Shown piece after piece: positions 34,278 to 43,533 of a stretch of DNA of 64,000 bases. The translations under genes were made by a program, and so were the position numbers. Origin of the DNA: Frankia alni ACN14a (GTDB lineage Bacteria > Actinomycetota > Actinomycetes > Frankiales > Frankiaceae); contig NC_008278.1 in assembly GCF_000058485.1 (NCBI RefSeq), forward strand, positions 6,008,962 to 6,072,961, written 5' to 3'. How positions within the stretch are numbered: the first letter of the stretch is position 1; every line of letters begins with the position of its first letter. The notes beneath the pieces were generated by a model that was given only the letters and a program-made list of their open reading frames with translations, was not told where the DNA came from and did not search any database.

Positions 34278-35150
34278 GTGGCCGCCGACTCCCCCACAGC
34301 CCCGCCCGCCGAGTCATCCGATCCGGCGGGGCCGTCCGACCAAGCAGAGCCGTCCGACCAAGCAGAGCCGTCTGCTCCGGCCAGACCGCCGGCTGCCGCG
34401 GTTCGGCCGAAACCCGGGCGCCGGCGCCTGCTGGACCGGGTGTTGCTGCGGGTGCACGTGGCCGCGGTCGAACCGCTCGCCCGGCGCACCCGGCGCATCG
34501 TCCTCGCGGGCGAGCCGCTGACCGGGCTCGCCTGGACGCCGGGGCAGAACGTCACCGTCTTCCTCGCCGACCCGACCTCCCTCGCCTCCTGGCGCCACGG
34601 GCCCCGCGACCTCAAACGCAGCTACTCCGTCTGGAACTACGACCCGGCCGGGCGGCTGGAGCTCGCCGTCTACGACCACGGCGGCGAGTCGCCGGGAGCG
34701 AGCTGGTCGCGGACGGTCCAGGCCGGCGACGGCGTGATCGTCACGAAGCCGGACGGGCGTCTCGTCGCCCGCCCCGGCGCGTCCCTGCACCTGTTCGCCG
34801 GGGACGACACCGCCGCGGTCCCGCTCGGCGCGATCCTGCGCAGCCTTCCCGAGACCGCGCGGTGCTTCGCCGTCTTCGAGTGCAACGAGCCGGCCGACGA
34901 GATCCCGCTGCCCGGGGCGTCGACGCCGACGTGGGTGCACCGCCACGGCGCGTCGGCCGCGAGCTCGGCGTTGCTGCCGGCCGCCGTCGCCGGGCTTGAC
35001 CTGCCCGCCGAACCGGGCGTCGCGTACGTCGCCGGTGAGGCCCGCACCGTCCAGGCCGTGCGCGACCACCTGGTCAACGACCGCGGCTGGCCCCGCCGGG
35101 ACGTCCTCACCCAGCCGTTCTGGACCCCGGGCAAGCGCGGCCTGGACTGA
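34278..35150 (+). CDS. Siderophore-interacting FAD-binding protein
   Basis: The 290-residue product is of the SIP family, flavin reductases that release iron from ferric siderophores using NAD(P)H. Residues 55-165 form the FAD-binding barrel with the LKRSYSVWNYD motif. The C-terminal half (LHLFAGDDTAAVPLGAILR, VAYVAGEARTVQAVRDHLV, RRDVLTQPFWTPGKRG) is the SIP-specific NAD-binding domain. The N-terminal 50 residues are low complexity and include DQAEP repeats. GAGGAG lies five bases before GTG. The divergent LysR gene is the likely regulator. The next gene, an O-methyltransferase, is 84 bp downstream. Confidence 0.87.
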   Translation: MAADSPTAPPAESSDPAGPSDQAEPSDQAEPSAPARPPAAAVRPKPGRRRLLDRVLLRVHVAAVEPLARRTRRIVLAGEPLTGLAWTPGQNVTVFLADPTSLASWRHGPRDLKRSYSVWNYDPAGRLELAVYDHGGESPGASWSRTVQAGDGVIVTKPDGRLVARPGASLHLFAGDDTAAVPLGAILRSLPETARCFAVFECNEPADEIPLPGASTPTWVHRHGASAASSALLPAAVAGLDLPAEPGVAYVAGEARTVQAVRDHLVNDRGWPRRDVLTQPFWTPGKRGLD

Positions 35151-35233
35151 CCCCGAGACCTCACGGACCCCTCGCACCCGACGAGGGCGGCAGGACCCAG
35201 ATCATCGAACACTCCGAAGGGGATCGATTCCGC

Positions 35234-35902
35234 ATGCCCACAGCTCTGCAGGACGCCGCCGTCAGCGCCGTCCTCGACCGATCGTTCGCCGCGGCCGAGA
35301 AGGACGCCATCACCCTGGAGGCCTTCCGGTCGGCGGTGGGGCCCGACCGGACCATCGGGGACTACACCCCGGCCGAGCTGGCCGACCTCGCCGCCGACGT
35401 CTACATGCCCGTGTCCCGGGAGGTCGGCACGCTGCTCTACCTGCTCGCCCGCGCGAACCGGCCGGCGCTGACCGTCGAGTTCGGCACGTCCTACGGCATC
35501 TCCGCGATCCATCTCGCGGCGGCCGTGCGGGACAACGGTGCCGGCCGCGTCATCACCACCGAGCTGTCGGCCACGAAGGCGAAGGCGGCGGCCGGGAACC
35601 TCGCCGAGGCCGGCCTGGCCGCGTTCGTCGAGATCCGGGCGGGCGACGCGTTCGAGACCCTGCGCGAGCTGCCCGGACCCATCGACCTGCTGCTCCTCGA
35701 CGGCTGGAACCAGCTCTACCTGCCGCTGCTGCGCCTGCTCGAGCCCCAGTTGGCCTCGGACGCCCTCATCGTCGCCGACGACATCACCCTTTTCCCCGCG
35801 GAGACCCGCGACTACCTCGACTACGTCCGCACCCCCGGCAATGGCTACACAGGCGTCGAGATCCCTCTCGACGACGGCCTCGACCTCACTATCCGTCACT
35901 GA
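35234..35902 (+). CDS. O-methyltransferase family protein
   Basis: A 222-residue class I SAM-dependent methyltransferase. VEFGTSYGISAIHLA at about residues 75-90 is the SAM-binding glycine loop, ITTELS is motif II, and IDLLLLDGWNQLYLPLLRLL is the COMT/YrrM-type motif with the acidic metal-binding residue; DALIVADDI follows. An N-terminal helical extension (DRSFAAAEKDAITLE) fits the family. It is on the same strand as the SIP gene and may be cotranscribed. The substrate is unknown. Confidence 0.87.
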   Translation: MPTALQDAAVSAVLDRSFAAAEKDAITLEAFRSAVGPDRTIGDYTPAELADLAADVYMPVSREVGTLLYLLARANRPALTVEFGTSYGISAIHLAAAVRDNGAGRVITTELSATKAKAAAGNLAEAGLAAFVEIRAGDAFETLRELPGPIDLLLLDGWNQLYLPLLRLLEPQLASDALIVADDITLFPAETRDYLDYVRTPGNGYTGVEIPLDDGLDLTIRH

Positions 35903-35909
35903 CCACCCG

Positions 35910-36611
35910 TCACCAGGCGGCCGGGCCGGTGCGGTCGAAGTAGCCGCCGGTCGGGCCGTCGGCGCCGATCGTGGCCAGGCGAACGATGACCTCCGCGCCC
36001 TCCTCGACGGTCTGGGTGCCCTGGTGGCCGTTGAGGTCGGTGGCGGTGTAGCCGGGGTCGACGGTGTTGAACCGGATGGCGGGGAACGCCTTGGCGTACT
36101 GCGCGGTGATCATGACCAGCGCGGTCTTGGAGGAGTGGTAGTCCAGCCCCGTCACCTGGGACTCGATCCGGTTGGGGTCGTTGGTCGCCGCCAGCGAGCC
36201 GAGACCGCTGCCGACGTTGACGACGACCGGGGCGTCGCTGTCCGCCAACAGCGGCAGGAAGGCGCGCGTGACCCGCACAACGCCGAAGACATTCGTGTCG
36301 TAGGTGGCCAGCATGTCGGCCGCGGTGACCTCGCCGAGCCGGCCGAGCTTGCGCGCGCCGACGATCCCGGCGTTGTTGACCAGGACGTCGAGGCCGCCGG
36401 CCTCCGCGCGGACGGCCTTGGCGGCGGCCTCGACGGACTCCTCCTCGGTGACGTCGAGCTGAACGAAGTGGGCGCCGAGCCGCTCGGCCGCCTCCGCGCC
36501 GCGCTGTGCATCGCGCGCCCCGACGTAGACGGTGTGCCCGGCCTCGGTCAGGCGGCGGGCGGTCTCGAACCCGAGACCCTTGTTCGCTCCGGTGATCAGG
36601 GTGGTCGTCAT
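35910..36611 (-). CDS. Short-chain dehydrogenase/reductase
   Basis: A 233-residue SDR. TTLITGANKGLGFETARRL is the NADP-binding TGxxxGxG motif, VLVNNAGIVG the NNAG motif, and YHSSKTALVMIT the catalytic YxxxK with the preceding serine region (NVGSGLGSL). The C-terminus (VDPGYTATDLNG) is family-typical. The usual length is 230-260. It diverges from the XRE regulator across 138 bp, so that regulator may control it. The natural substrate cannot be named. Confidence 0.93.
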   Translation of the reverse strand: MTTTLITGANKGLGFETARRLTEAGHTVYVGARDAQRGAEAAERLGAHFVQLDVTEEESVEAAAKAVRAEAGGLDVLVNNAGIVGARKLGRLGEVTAADMLATYDTNVFGVVRVTRAFLPLLADSDAPVVVNVGSGLGSLAATNDPNRIESQVTGLDYHSSKTALVMITAQYAKAFPAIRFNTVDPGYTATDLNGHQGTQTVEEGAEVIVRLATIGADGPTGGYFDRTGPAAW

Positions 36612-36749
36612 TTCTTGGTCATCTCCGATGATCGGCGGACTGGTCTCGCCTCCACCGTCGCCGTACCCCGGGTCTGCAGCCAGTGCCCACCGTTGCCAGT
36701 GGACTGCCAGTACCAGGCTGTCCGGCGCCGCCGCCGGGATACTCAAACC

Positions 36750-37607
36750 GTGAGTGGATCCGGGGAACTGGGCCGGGCGCTGCGTGGCTGGCGCGACCGC
36801 ACCGCCCCGGCCACGGTGGGGCTGCCCGTCGGCGGAGTGCGTCGGGCCGCCGGGCTGCGCCGCGAGGAACTGGCGCAGCTCGCCGGCCTGTCGGTGGACT
36901 ACCTCGTCCGCCTGGAGCAGGGCCGGGCGACCTCCCCGTCCGCGCAGGTGCTGTCCGCGCTCGCCCGCGCCCTGCGCCTGTCGGCGGCGGAACGCGAGCA
37001 CCTGTACCTGCTCGCGGGCCAGTGGGCGCCGGGTCCCGGGCAGGTGTCGGCGCACATCCCGCCGGGGGTCCGGCGGCTGCTCGACCAGCTCGACGGCGCG
37101 CCGCTGAGCGTGTGGGACGCGGCCTGGAACCTGATCCTGTGGAACCCGTTGTGGGCCGCCCTGATCGGGGACCCGTCCGCGCGGCCCGGACGGGAGCGCA
37201 ACATCGTCTGGCTGCATTTCATCGACCCGCCGTGCCGGATCAGTAACACCCCCGAGCAGGAGGTCCGCTTCAGGGCGGCCATGGTCGGCGATCTGCGAGC
37301 GGCGGCCGCACGCTACCCTGCCGACGCCGGCCTGCGCGCCCTGATCAAGGACCTGAGGGACGCCAGCACCGCCTTCGCGGACCTGTGGGACGCCGGAGTC
37401 GTCGGCGTCCACGAGGCGGTCACCAAGACCGTCCACCACCCCACCGTCGGCGTGCTCACCCTCGACTGCGACGTGCTCACCGCTCCCGGCGCAGACCTGC
37501 GCATCGTCGCCTACACCGCCGCCCCCGGGAGCGACGCCGCCGACCGGCTCCGGCTCCTCACCGTCATCGGCACCGAGGCGATGACCGAAGACGGCACCCC
37601 GCGATAG
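36750..37607 (+). CDS. XRE-family regulator with MmyB-like ligand domain
   Basis: The 285-residue product has an N-terminal helix-turn-helix (RRAAGLRREELAQLAGLSVDYLVRLEQGR) and a C-terminal MmyB-type ligand-binding domain (DAAWNLILWNPLWAALIGDP, RNIVWLHFIDP, VTKTVHHPTVGVLTLDCDVL). This architecture is common in actinomycetes beside SDR or oxidoreductase genes. GTG 36750 is used; GGGA is 11 bases upstream. It faces the SDR gene head to head. Confidence 0.88.
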   Translation: MSGSGELGRALRGWRDRTAPATVGLPVGGVRRAAGLRREELAQLAGLSVDYLVRLEQGRATSPSAQVLSALARALRLSAAEREHLYLLAGQWAPGPGQVSAHIPPGVRRLLDQLDGAPLSVWDAAWNLILWNPLWAALIGDPSARPGRERNIVWLHFIDPPCRISNTPEQEVRFRAAMVGDLRAAAARYPADAGLRALIKDLRDASTAFADLWDAGVVGVHEAVTKTVHHPTVGVLTLDCDVLTAPGADLRIVAYTAAPGSDAADRLRLLTVIGTEAMTEDGTPR

Positions 37608-37639
37608 CTCGCCGGACCGGTGAGCAGTCAGGCGCGAGG

Positions 37640-38530
37640 TCAGGCGTGGGGGACGGTGCCGCAGGAGGCCAGGGTGGCGCCGCGGTAGCCGGTGAGGAAC
37701 GAGTCCTTGCGCTGCTGGGCGGAGCCGTGGGTCCAGGTCTCCGGGTTGACCTGGCCTGCCTGGGCCTGGATGCGGTCGTCGCCGACGGCCTGGGCGGCAC
37801 CGAGGGCCTCGTCGAGGTCGGCCTCACCGATGGTGACGTTGCCCGCGTTGTTCGCCAGCGTGCTCCACACCCCGGCGTAGCAGTCGGCCTGCAGTTCGAG
37901 CTGGACGCTGAGCGGGTTCTCCCGGGACGGGTCGGCCTGCTGGGCCTGGCGGACGCGCGCCTCGGTGCCGGTGAGCGTCTGGAGATGGTGGCCGACCTCG
38001 TGGGCGACGATGTACGCCTGCGCGTAGCGGCCCTGGGCGCCGTAGTTGCGCTGGAGCTGATCCAGGAAGCCGAGGTCGATGTACACCTTGCGGTCCGGCG
38101 GGCAGTAGAACGGCCCGACCTGCGACGACGCCGTGCCGCAGCCGGTGCGCACCGCCTGGGAGAAGTAGACCAGCCGCGGCTTGGTGTAGGTCTGGCCGCT
38201 GCGGGCGAACTGGGCGCCCCACACCTCGTTGATCTCGTTGAACGCCTTGAGGACGAAGCAGTCGTCGTACTGGTCGATCGCCCCGGCGGTGTTGCAGCGC
38301 CGGGCGACGTCGCTGGACGTGCCGCTGCCCGAGGTGCCGCTGCCGGGCTGCGACAGCGGCGACCCGGCCGAGTCCGACCCGCCGCCCCCGAGGACCGCGA
38401 CGAGCAGGTAGATGACGACGCCGAGGATGCCGGCCCCGCCGCCGCCGACCGCGAGCCCCCGGCCGAGCCCCCCGCCCCCGCGCTGGTCCTCCAGCTCCGA
38501 GGCATCCACCGACTCGTCGTCGAACTGCAT
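37640..38530 (-). CDS. Membrane-anchored neutral zinc metallopeptidase (YpfJ-like)
   Basis: The 296-residue product has one transmembrane helix near residues 30-48 (GILGVVIYLLVAVLG), a glycine/serine stretch, and a peptidase domain with HEVGHHLQTL, the HExxH zinc site, followed by ELQADCYAGVW with the third ligand, and WTHGSAQQRKDSF. It belongs to the neutral zinc metallopeptidase/YpfJ family (PF04228), with the active domain outside the membrane. Substrates are unknown. It converges on the XRE gene. Confidence 0.92.
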   Translation of the reverse strand: MQFDDESVDASELEDQRGGGGLGRGLAVGGGGAGILGVVIYLLVAVLGGGGSDSAGSPLSQPGSGTSGSGTSSDVARRCNTAGAIDQYDDCFVLKAFNEINEVWGAQFARSGQTYTKPRLVYFSQAVRTGCGTASSQVGPFYCPPDRKVYIDLGFLDQLQRNYGAQGRYAQAYIVAHEVGHHLQTLTGTEARVRQAQQADPSRENPLSVQLELQADCYAGVWSTLANNAGNVTIGEADLDEALGAAQAVGDDRIQAQAGQVNPETWTHGSAQQRKDSFLTGYRGATLASCGTVPHA

Positions 38531-38654
38531 GTCCCGCCCTCCACCGCGCCCCGGGACCGTCCGATCCGCCCGAGTTCCGCACGCAGTATGTCCGGATCGA
38601 TCAGGATCCGAACATCGACCCGCCGAACCGGCGGCGGGCGGCGCGCCGGGGGCG

Positions 38655-39086
38655 TCAGCGGGAGGGCTCGTCGGCCGCGTCGAGCTGGCGGGCGAGCAGG
38701 GTCTGGTCGAAGTAGAGGCGGTTCTCGGTGATCAGGCCGTGCTGGACGCGGTAGACCTCGACGACCCGCAGGGTGACGCGCCGCCCGGTCGGAGGGTGCT
38801 CGGTGCCGTCGGCGTCGCGCAGGACCCCGGTGTGCGTGGCCGTGAGGGTGTACTCCTCGACGACGAGCTCGCCCTGCTCGGCGAGGATGTGGGTGTCGAC
38901 GTCCGCGTCGCCGAACGCGGCGAGGAAGGCGGCGCTGTAGCCGGCGGCGGCGTCGCGCCCGGCGATGCGCACCCCGCCGGGGGCCTCGACGACGAGGTCG
39001 TCGTCGAGCAGCGCGTGGACCGCGGCCTCGTCACCGGCGTCGAAGGCGTCCAGCGCCCGCTTGACCGTGTCCAGCGCCTCCCCCAT
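38655..39086 (-). CDS. SnoaL/NTF2-like protein
   Basis: The 143-residue product has the NTF2-like cone fold pattern: LDTVKRALDAFDAGDEAAVH, LLDDDLVVEAPGG, GRDAAAGYSAAFLAAF, ELVVEEYTLTATHTGVL and VEVYRVQHGLITENRLYFD. SnoaL-type proteins act as polyketide cyclases or are simply small ligand-binding proteins; no polyketide genes are near. It has a GGAGG-like GGGAGGG just before ATG. Confidence 0.85.
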   Translation of the reverse strand: MGEALDTVKRALDAFDAGDEAAVHALLDDDLVVEAPGGVRIAGRDAAAGYSAAFLAAFGDADVDTHILAEQGELVVEEYTLTATHTGVLRDADGTEHPPTGRRVTLRVVEVYRVQHGLITENRLYFDQTLLARQLDAADEPSR

Positions 39087-39245
39087 CGGGCCCTCCCGCT
39101 GCGTCGCCGCGACCTCACTCAGCGGAAATCATCCCATCGGACGCGGCCGTGCGACGACGAATTCACCGGATCCCACCGCCGCCGGGCCGACGGGCGGCAC
39201 CACCGGGCAGGGCCGAGGGGCGAGGGGCGGGGCGGCGGATGGCGG

Positions 39246-39869
39246 TCAGACGCCGGTGGTCGAGCCGGGGCGGAGGATCATCAGGACGGTGACGGTGGCC
39301 CAGAGCAGGTTGAAGATGCCGGCGGTCATCGCGAGCCGCTTGGTGCGGGCGAGCGCGATGCCGTTGCTGGTCGCCGCGCCGCTGTCCAGGGCCGCCGCGA
39401 CGCGGGAGGGGGGCAGGCTGTGCGTCGGCATGTCGGCGGTCGGCAGGTCCATGACCGACAGACCCCGGGCGGCGGACCCACCCTCGGGCGAGGCGTCGCC
39501 GGCGCCGGCGTCGCGCGCGGCCCCGGCGGCGGTGATCTCGTCCATGAGGTTGCGCTGCGCGGGCAGGATCGCGAACGCGAGCACGAGTGCGGCGAGGCCG
39601 GTCAGCGCAATCGCGACCATGAGCCAGGTCTGGCCGAGAACGTCGAGGCTCTGCGCGGTGAAGAATCCGAACACGACCACGAGCAGGCCGAGCGCCGAGT
39701 AGATCCCGCAGATCCGGTACAGCACCCGCGCGATCCCGGCGGAGTGCTCGTCACCCGGGCGGGCCAGCGCCGCGCGGGCGGCCGGCGGGAACATGCTCGC
39801 CGCCACCGTGACCGGCCCGATCGCGACGATCGCGGCAAGGACGTGCACGCTGAGCAGGAACTTGGTCAC
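39246..39869 (-). CDS. DUF2269-like integral membrane protein
   Basis: A 207-residue protein with four hydrophobic helices: VTKFLLSVHVLAAIVAIGPV at the start, VLYRICGIYSALGLLVVVFG, TWLMVAIALTGLAALVLAFAI (core LMVAIALTGLAALVLAF), and LAMTAGIFNLLWATVTVLMI at the end. An alanine/glycine-rich loop separates the last two. The pattern suits DUF2269 proteins. GTG 39869 gives a start at the first helix; the open frame runs further upstream without homology. Function unknown. Confidence 0.7.
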   Translation of the reverse strand: MTKFLLSVHVLAAIVAIGPVTVAASMFPPAARAALARPGDEHSAGIARVLYRICGIYSALGLLVVVFGFFTAQSLDVLGQTWLMVAIALTGLAALVLAFAILPAQRNLMDEITAAGAARDAGAGDASPEGGSAARGLSVMDLPTADMPTHSLPPSRVAAALDSGAATSNGIALARTKRLAMTAGIFNLLWATVTVLMILRPGSTTGV

Positions 39870-40466
39870 GGTTTCGCCCCGCGGGACGCCTCGGGCGCCG
39901 ACCGCGGCGGCCGAGAACACAGCAACCGGGAGCACAGCAAGCAGTTCACGCAACACACCTCGCCGGGACGGGCATCGCCCGGCCGCGAAGCCGCGGGGAT
40001 CACCAAGCCGCGGGGATCGCCGAGCCGCGGACATCACGGAGCCGGGAGAAGGGTCGGACGGTTCGACGTCGACGCTACGACCGCCGGGACGCCGGCACGC
40101 TGACAGGATTGCCAGGTATCGCCGTCTTCTCGCCAACCCCCGCCGTGACCGCGGTCCCCGGCCTCCGCCCGTCCGCGCCCCTCAGGCCTCAGACCAGCGC
40201 AAATAGCTCAAATGCTCTCAAAACTCCCCGGGCGACGACGGAAAGGAACCGTTCGCCACCATCGGGCTCGCCCGGACCCCCGACCTCGCGCGCTTCCCTG
40301 CGACCAGACCGGGACGACCAGACCGGGACGACCAGACCGAGAGGTCGCACCGGGACGACCGGACGGGGGGCGGACCCGTCGAGTCGCCGCGGGCTCCGCC
40401 AGCGGGCCGGAGGCGGGCGAACGGAAGCGGGCGAACAGGTGCCGCGGGCCGGTTAGGTTGGCCGGT
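39870..40466. other. Intergenic stretch with short tandem repeats
   Basis: No convincing gene lies in these 600 bp. CGACCAGACCGGGA is repeated three times at 40301-40342 (last copy with changes), and an AAGCCGCGGGGATC-type unit recurs near 39985-40030. The promoters of the divergent DUF2269 and GlxA-type genes should lie here. Confidence 0.6.
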
Positions 40467-41471
40467 ATGCACGTGGTGGCCGTCCTCGCGATGGACGACG
40501 TCGTCCCGTCCGACCTCGCGACACCGCTGGACATCTTCGGTCGCACCCGCCTGGCGGACGGCCGCCCGGCCTACGAGGTGCGGCTCTGCGCCGCGGACGC
40601 GGAGGTGACGGCGGGCGCGTTCGCCCTGCGCGCCCCCTGGCGCCTCGACGCGCTGACCTCGGCGGACACCGTCATCGTGCCGGGTTGCGACAATCCCGCG
40701 ACCGAGCCGGACGCCCGGGTGCTGGACGCGCTGCGGACCGCCGCGGCGGGTGGGGCGCGCCTCGCCTCGATCTGTGCCGGCGCCTTCGTCCTCGCCGCGG
40801 CGGGCCTGCTCGACGGGCTGCGCGCCACCACCCACTGGATCGCCGCGGCGGAGCTCGCGCGGCGCCATCCCGCCGTCGACGTCGACCCGAACGTCCTGTT
40901 CATCGACAACGGCCAGATCCTGACCTCGGCCGGCGCCGCCGCGGGGCTGGACCTGTGCCTGCACATGGTGCGCCGCGACCACGGCACGGCCGTCGCCGCC
41001 GAGACCGCCCGGATGTCCGTCATGCCGCTGCAGCGCGACGGCGGGCAGGCGCAGTTCATCGCCCGTGAGCAGCCGCCGCCCGACGGCACCGAGCTGGAAC
41101 CGCTGCTGGGATGGCTGACGGCGAACATCCACCGCGAGCTCACCCTCGCCGACATCGCGGCGCACGCGATGGTCAGCACCCGCACGCTCAACCGCCGCTT
41201 CCGCGAACAGACCGGGTTGACGCCGGTGGCCTGGTTGCAGCGCTCGCGGCTGCGCCGGGCCCAGTACCTGCTGGAGACCACCTGCCATCCGGTGGAGGCC
41301 ATCGCCGCGCAGGTCGGCTTCGGCTCGCCGGCCGCGTTCCGGGAGCAGTTCCGCCGCCTGGTGGGGACGAGCCCGCGGGCCTACCGGCGGACCTTCGGCG
41401 GCGGCGGCGTCCTCGCGGCCGCGCCCACACCGATGGGCCACCGGAGCCGGACACCTCACCGTCCGAGGTGA
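40467..41471 (+). CDS. GlxA-type AraC-family transcriptional regulator
   Basis: The 334-residue product combines a DJ-1/PfpI-like amidase domain (HVVAVLAMDDVVPSDLATPLDIF, VIVPGCDN, ARLASICAGAFVLAAAGLLDG, ATTHW) with a C-terminal AraC DNA-binding domain (LADIAAHAMVSTRTLNRRFREQTG then HPVEAIAAQVGFGSPAAFREQFRR). The SICAGAF cysteine is in the position of the PfpI nucleophile, but regulators of this kind are not known as enzymes. An effector cannot be deduced. Confidence 0.92.
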   Translation: MHVVAVLAMDDVVPSDLATPLDIFGRTRLADGRPAYEVRLCAADAEVTAGAFALRAPWRLDALTSADTVIVPGCDNPATEPDARVLDALRTAAAGGARLASICAGAFVLAAAGLLDGLRATTHWIAAAELARRHPAVDVDPNVLFIDNGQILTSAGAAAGLDLCLHMVRRDHGTAVAAETARMSVMPLQRDGGQAQFIAREQPPPDGTELEPLLGWLTANIHRELTLADIAAHAMVSTRTLNRRFREQTGLTPVAWLQRSRLRRAQYLLETTCHPVEAIAAQVGFGSPAAFREQFRRLVGTSPRAYRRTFGGGGVLAAAPTPMGHRSRTPHRPR

Positions 41472-41570
41472 CGCAGCCGAACCACCGGGGCGGGTCCGCG
41501 GGCCGTCTGGGGGATGATGCCGTCAGCGAGTGACCCACCTTGTGCCGTGCGTCTTCGGAGGGGAGTCGGT

Positions 41571-42473
41571 ATGCCCGTGCAGGCCGCCGTTCGGCTCGAT
41601 GTCCGGCTGTTGCTGCGGATCGACGACCGGGTGCTGCTGGCGCGACCACCGGACGACGTCTGGCACGTGCTGCCCGGCGGCCCCGTGGCCGGCGGCGAGA
41701 GCACCGACGACGCACTCGAACGGCAGGTGGGGCGGCTCGCCGGGCCTCGGGTCGTCTCCCGGCAGTTCGTCGGCGCGGTCGAGCACGACGGCTCCATCAC
41801 CGGCCGGTCCCCGGAATCCGCGACGGACCACGTGCTCAGCGTGCTTTTCGCCGGCGTCTGGCCGACCGGCATCCCGACCCCGTCCCGCTGGGGGGAGCAC
41901 ACCCTCGTCCCGGTGAACATCGACGTCCTGCTCGCGACGCGGCTGCGCCCGCTGTCCATGGCCGAGGTCGTGCGCCGCTGGCTGGCCGAGGGCTGGCCGC
42001 TGTGGCGTGGGCTGGACCCCGCCGGGGCCAACCGGCGGCTGCCGTCGCTGGCCTCACTGCGGGCGCAGCTGTTCGCCCGCCGCGAGGAGCTGCGGACGCT
42101 GGCCTTCCGCGACGCGGCGGTGGCGATGTGCGCGCTGGTCACCGCCGCCGACGGGCACATCGACCCGACCGAGCGGGAGGGGCTGCGCGGCTTCGCCGCC
42201 ACCGACCCGGTGCTGTCCCAGTTTCCCGAGCAGGACACGGTGCGGCTGTTCGAGGCGCATCTCGACCGGCTGACCACGGACTTCACGGCCGGCCGCCAGG
42301 CGGCGTTAGCCGAGATCACCAAGGTGCGCGGCCGGGTGGCGCAGGCCGCCGCCGTCGTGCGGATCGGGCAGGTCATCGGCCTGGTCGACGGGGAGTTCGT
42401 CGCCAGCGAGCGGGCGGTCGTGCGGGAGGCGGCGCTCGCCCTCGGCCTGGAGCCGGCCGAGTTCGCCCTCTGA
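41571..42473 (+). CDS. Nudix-like domain fused to a TerB-like domain
   Basis: The 300-residue product has a Nudix-type N-terminal fold (residues 1-130: VRLLLRIDDRVLLARPP, LPGGPVAGGESTDDALERQV). The Nudix box lacks the canonical REUXEE core: it reads ERQVGRLAG where REVxEExG is expected, so hydrolase activity is doubtful. The C-terminal part (residues 180-300: DAAVAMCALVTAADGHIDPTER then GLVDGEFVASERAVVREAALAL) is TerB-like, with the two acidic metal-binding repeats of tellurite-resistance TerB. GGAGGGGAG precedes ATG at good spacing. The combination suggests a signalling or stress role. Confidence 0.78.
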   Translation: MPVQAAVRLDVRLLLRIDDRVLLARPPDDVWHVLPGGPVAGGESTDDALERQVGRLAGPRVVSRQFVGAVEHDGSITGRSPESATDHVLSVLFAGVWPTGIPTPSRWGEHTLVPVNIDVLLATRLRPLSMAEVVRRWLAEGWPLWRGLDPAGANRRLPSLASLRAQLFARREELRTLAFRDAAVAMCALVTAADGHIDPTEREGLRGFAATDPVLSQFPEQDTVRLFEAHLDRLTTDFTAGRQAALAEITKVRGRVAQAAAVVRIGQVIGLVDGEFVASERAVVREAALALGLEPAEFAL

Positions 42474-42545
42474 CCCGGCGGCCCGGCCGCAGCCACCGGG
42501 CGGAGCGCCCCGAGGTCACCGCCCCGACGGCCTTGGCGCCGACGG

Positions 42546-42761
42546 TCAGGCGTCGTCCTCCGAGCCCGCCTCGACGACGCGGACCGTGCCCACCGCGCGC
42601 CAGTTCACCGCCAGGACGTCGCCGTCCGCGAGGGCGATCCGGTCGAGCCCGACGTTGCCGGCCCGGCCGCTCATCACCTCTTCGGCGCGGCGGCGGAGCG
42701 CGGCCGCGTCGGTCCCCGCCGGCAGGTCATACGCCCGGCCGTCGAGCACCAGCCGCGCCAT
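42546..42761 (-). CDS. Small hypothetical protein
   Basis: A 71-residue protein, MARLVLDGRAYDLPAGTDAA at the start and VGLDRIALADGDVLAVNWRAVGTVRVVE in the second half. No family is recognised; it looks like a small beta-rich protein. ATG 42761 is chosen over upstream GTG starts. Just upstream CGCACCACCCGAC is repeated three times (42771-42809), where the promoter or RBS should be. Confidence 0.55.
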   Translation of the reverse strand: MARLVLDGRAYDLPAGTDAAALRRRAEEVMSGRAGNVGLDRIALADGDVLAVNWRAVGTVRVVEAGSEDDA

Positions 42762-42770
42762 CCACCCTCC

Positions 42771-42809
42771 CGCACCACCCGACCGCACCACCCGACCGCA
42801 CCACCCGAC
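42771..42809. repeat. Three exact 13-bp tandem repeats
   Basis: CGCACCACCCGAC occurs three times in a row immediately upstream of the small gene on the minus strand. Copy-number change could affect its expression. Confidence 0.85.
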
Positions 42810-42945
42810 CGCGCGACACGACCGAAACGTGGACCGGAACCACCGACCGGACCGTCGACCGACAGTAATATGTTCCGTACACGGAGTGCGCCGTCGTGAG
42901 TCGGGCGGCGCCGGGCGCGTGCTCGTTCCGCCGTCCTGCGCTCGT

Positions 42946-43416
42946 TCAGTCGTCCTGCTTGATCCCGAACCACCCCATGACCTTGCCGCCGAACTTCAGG
43001 TCGCCGTCAATCTTGATCTTCCTGGTGAGGAACAACTTGGCGCCGCTGACCTGGCCGACAAGGACCCGCACGAACCGGACCCGGTCCGTGGTGATGGTCA
43101 GCGCACGGTCCGCCGGCGCCGTGCCGGAGCCGGCGGACGGCTCGGTCGCCAGCGTGCAGGCGCCGTCGACGACGTGCAGTTCGTAGGTGCGGGTGCTGCC
43201 CTCCGGCCCTCCGGTGAGCGCGAAGCGGACCAGCGCGTTCTCGCCCTGCGCCTGCTCGGGCCGGAACGTGTCGCGCATCTGCCGGAAGATCTCGTCAAGG
43301 ACGCGCTCCCCGGCCGGGCCACCCAGCAGATCGGAGATCTCCCGCTCCGACAGGGTGGACAGACCACTGACGATCTTGGCCGGGTCGGCCGTGGGGTCGA
43401 CGGCGAGGTCGGACAT
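42946..43416 (-). CDS. SCP2 sterol-binding-domain protein
   Basis: The 156-residue product has an N-terminal helical segment (SGLSTLSEREISDLLGGPAG) and then an SCP2-like fold: FALTGGPEGSTRTYELHV, DRALTITTDRVRFVRVLVGQ and KIKIDGDLKFGGKVMGWF, the usual end. SCP2 proteins bind hydrophobic ligands such as lipids. ATG 43416 fits. The long reading frame upstream to 44535 is a shadow of the opposite-strand gene. Confidence 0.88.
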   Translation of the reverse strand: MSDLAVDPTADPAKIVSGLSTLSEREISDLLGGPAGERVLDEIFRQMRDTFRPEQAQGENALVRFALTGGPEGSTRTYELHVVDGACTLATEPSAGSGTAPADRALTITTDRVRFVRVLVGQVSGAKLFLTRKIKIDGDLKFGGKVMGWFGIKQDD

Positions 43417-43533
43417 GGCCACTCCATTCGTTGACGGGCGGCCCGCCAGGCGACGGGCGCGGCACGAGCACGCTAGCGAACCCCTCGGCGGCATTCGTCG
43501 CCCGGGGCGCCCGATCGGGCCCCCCGCGCCGGG

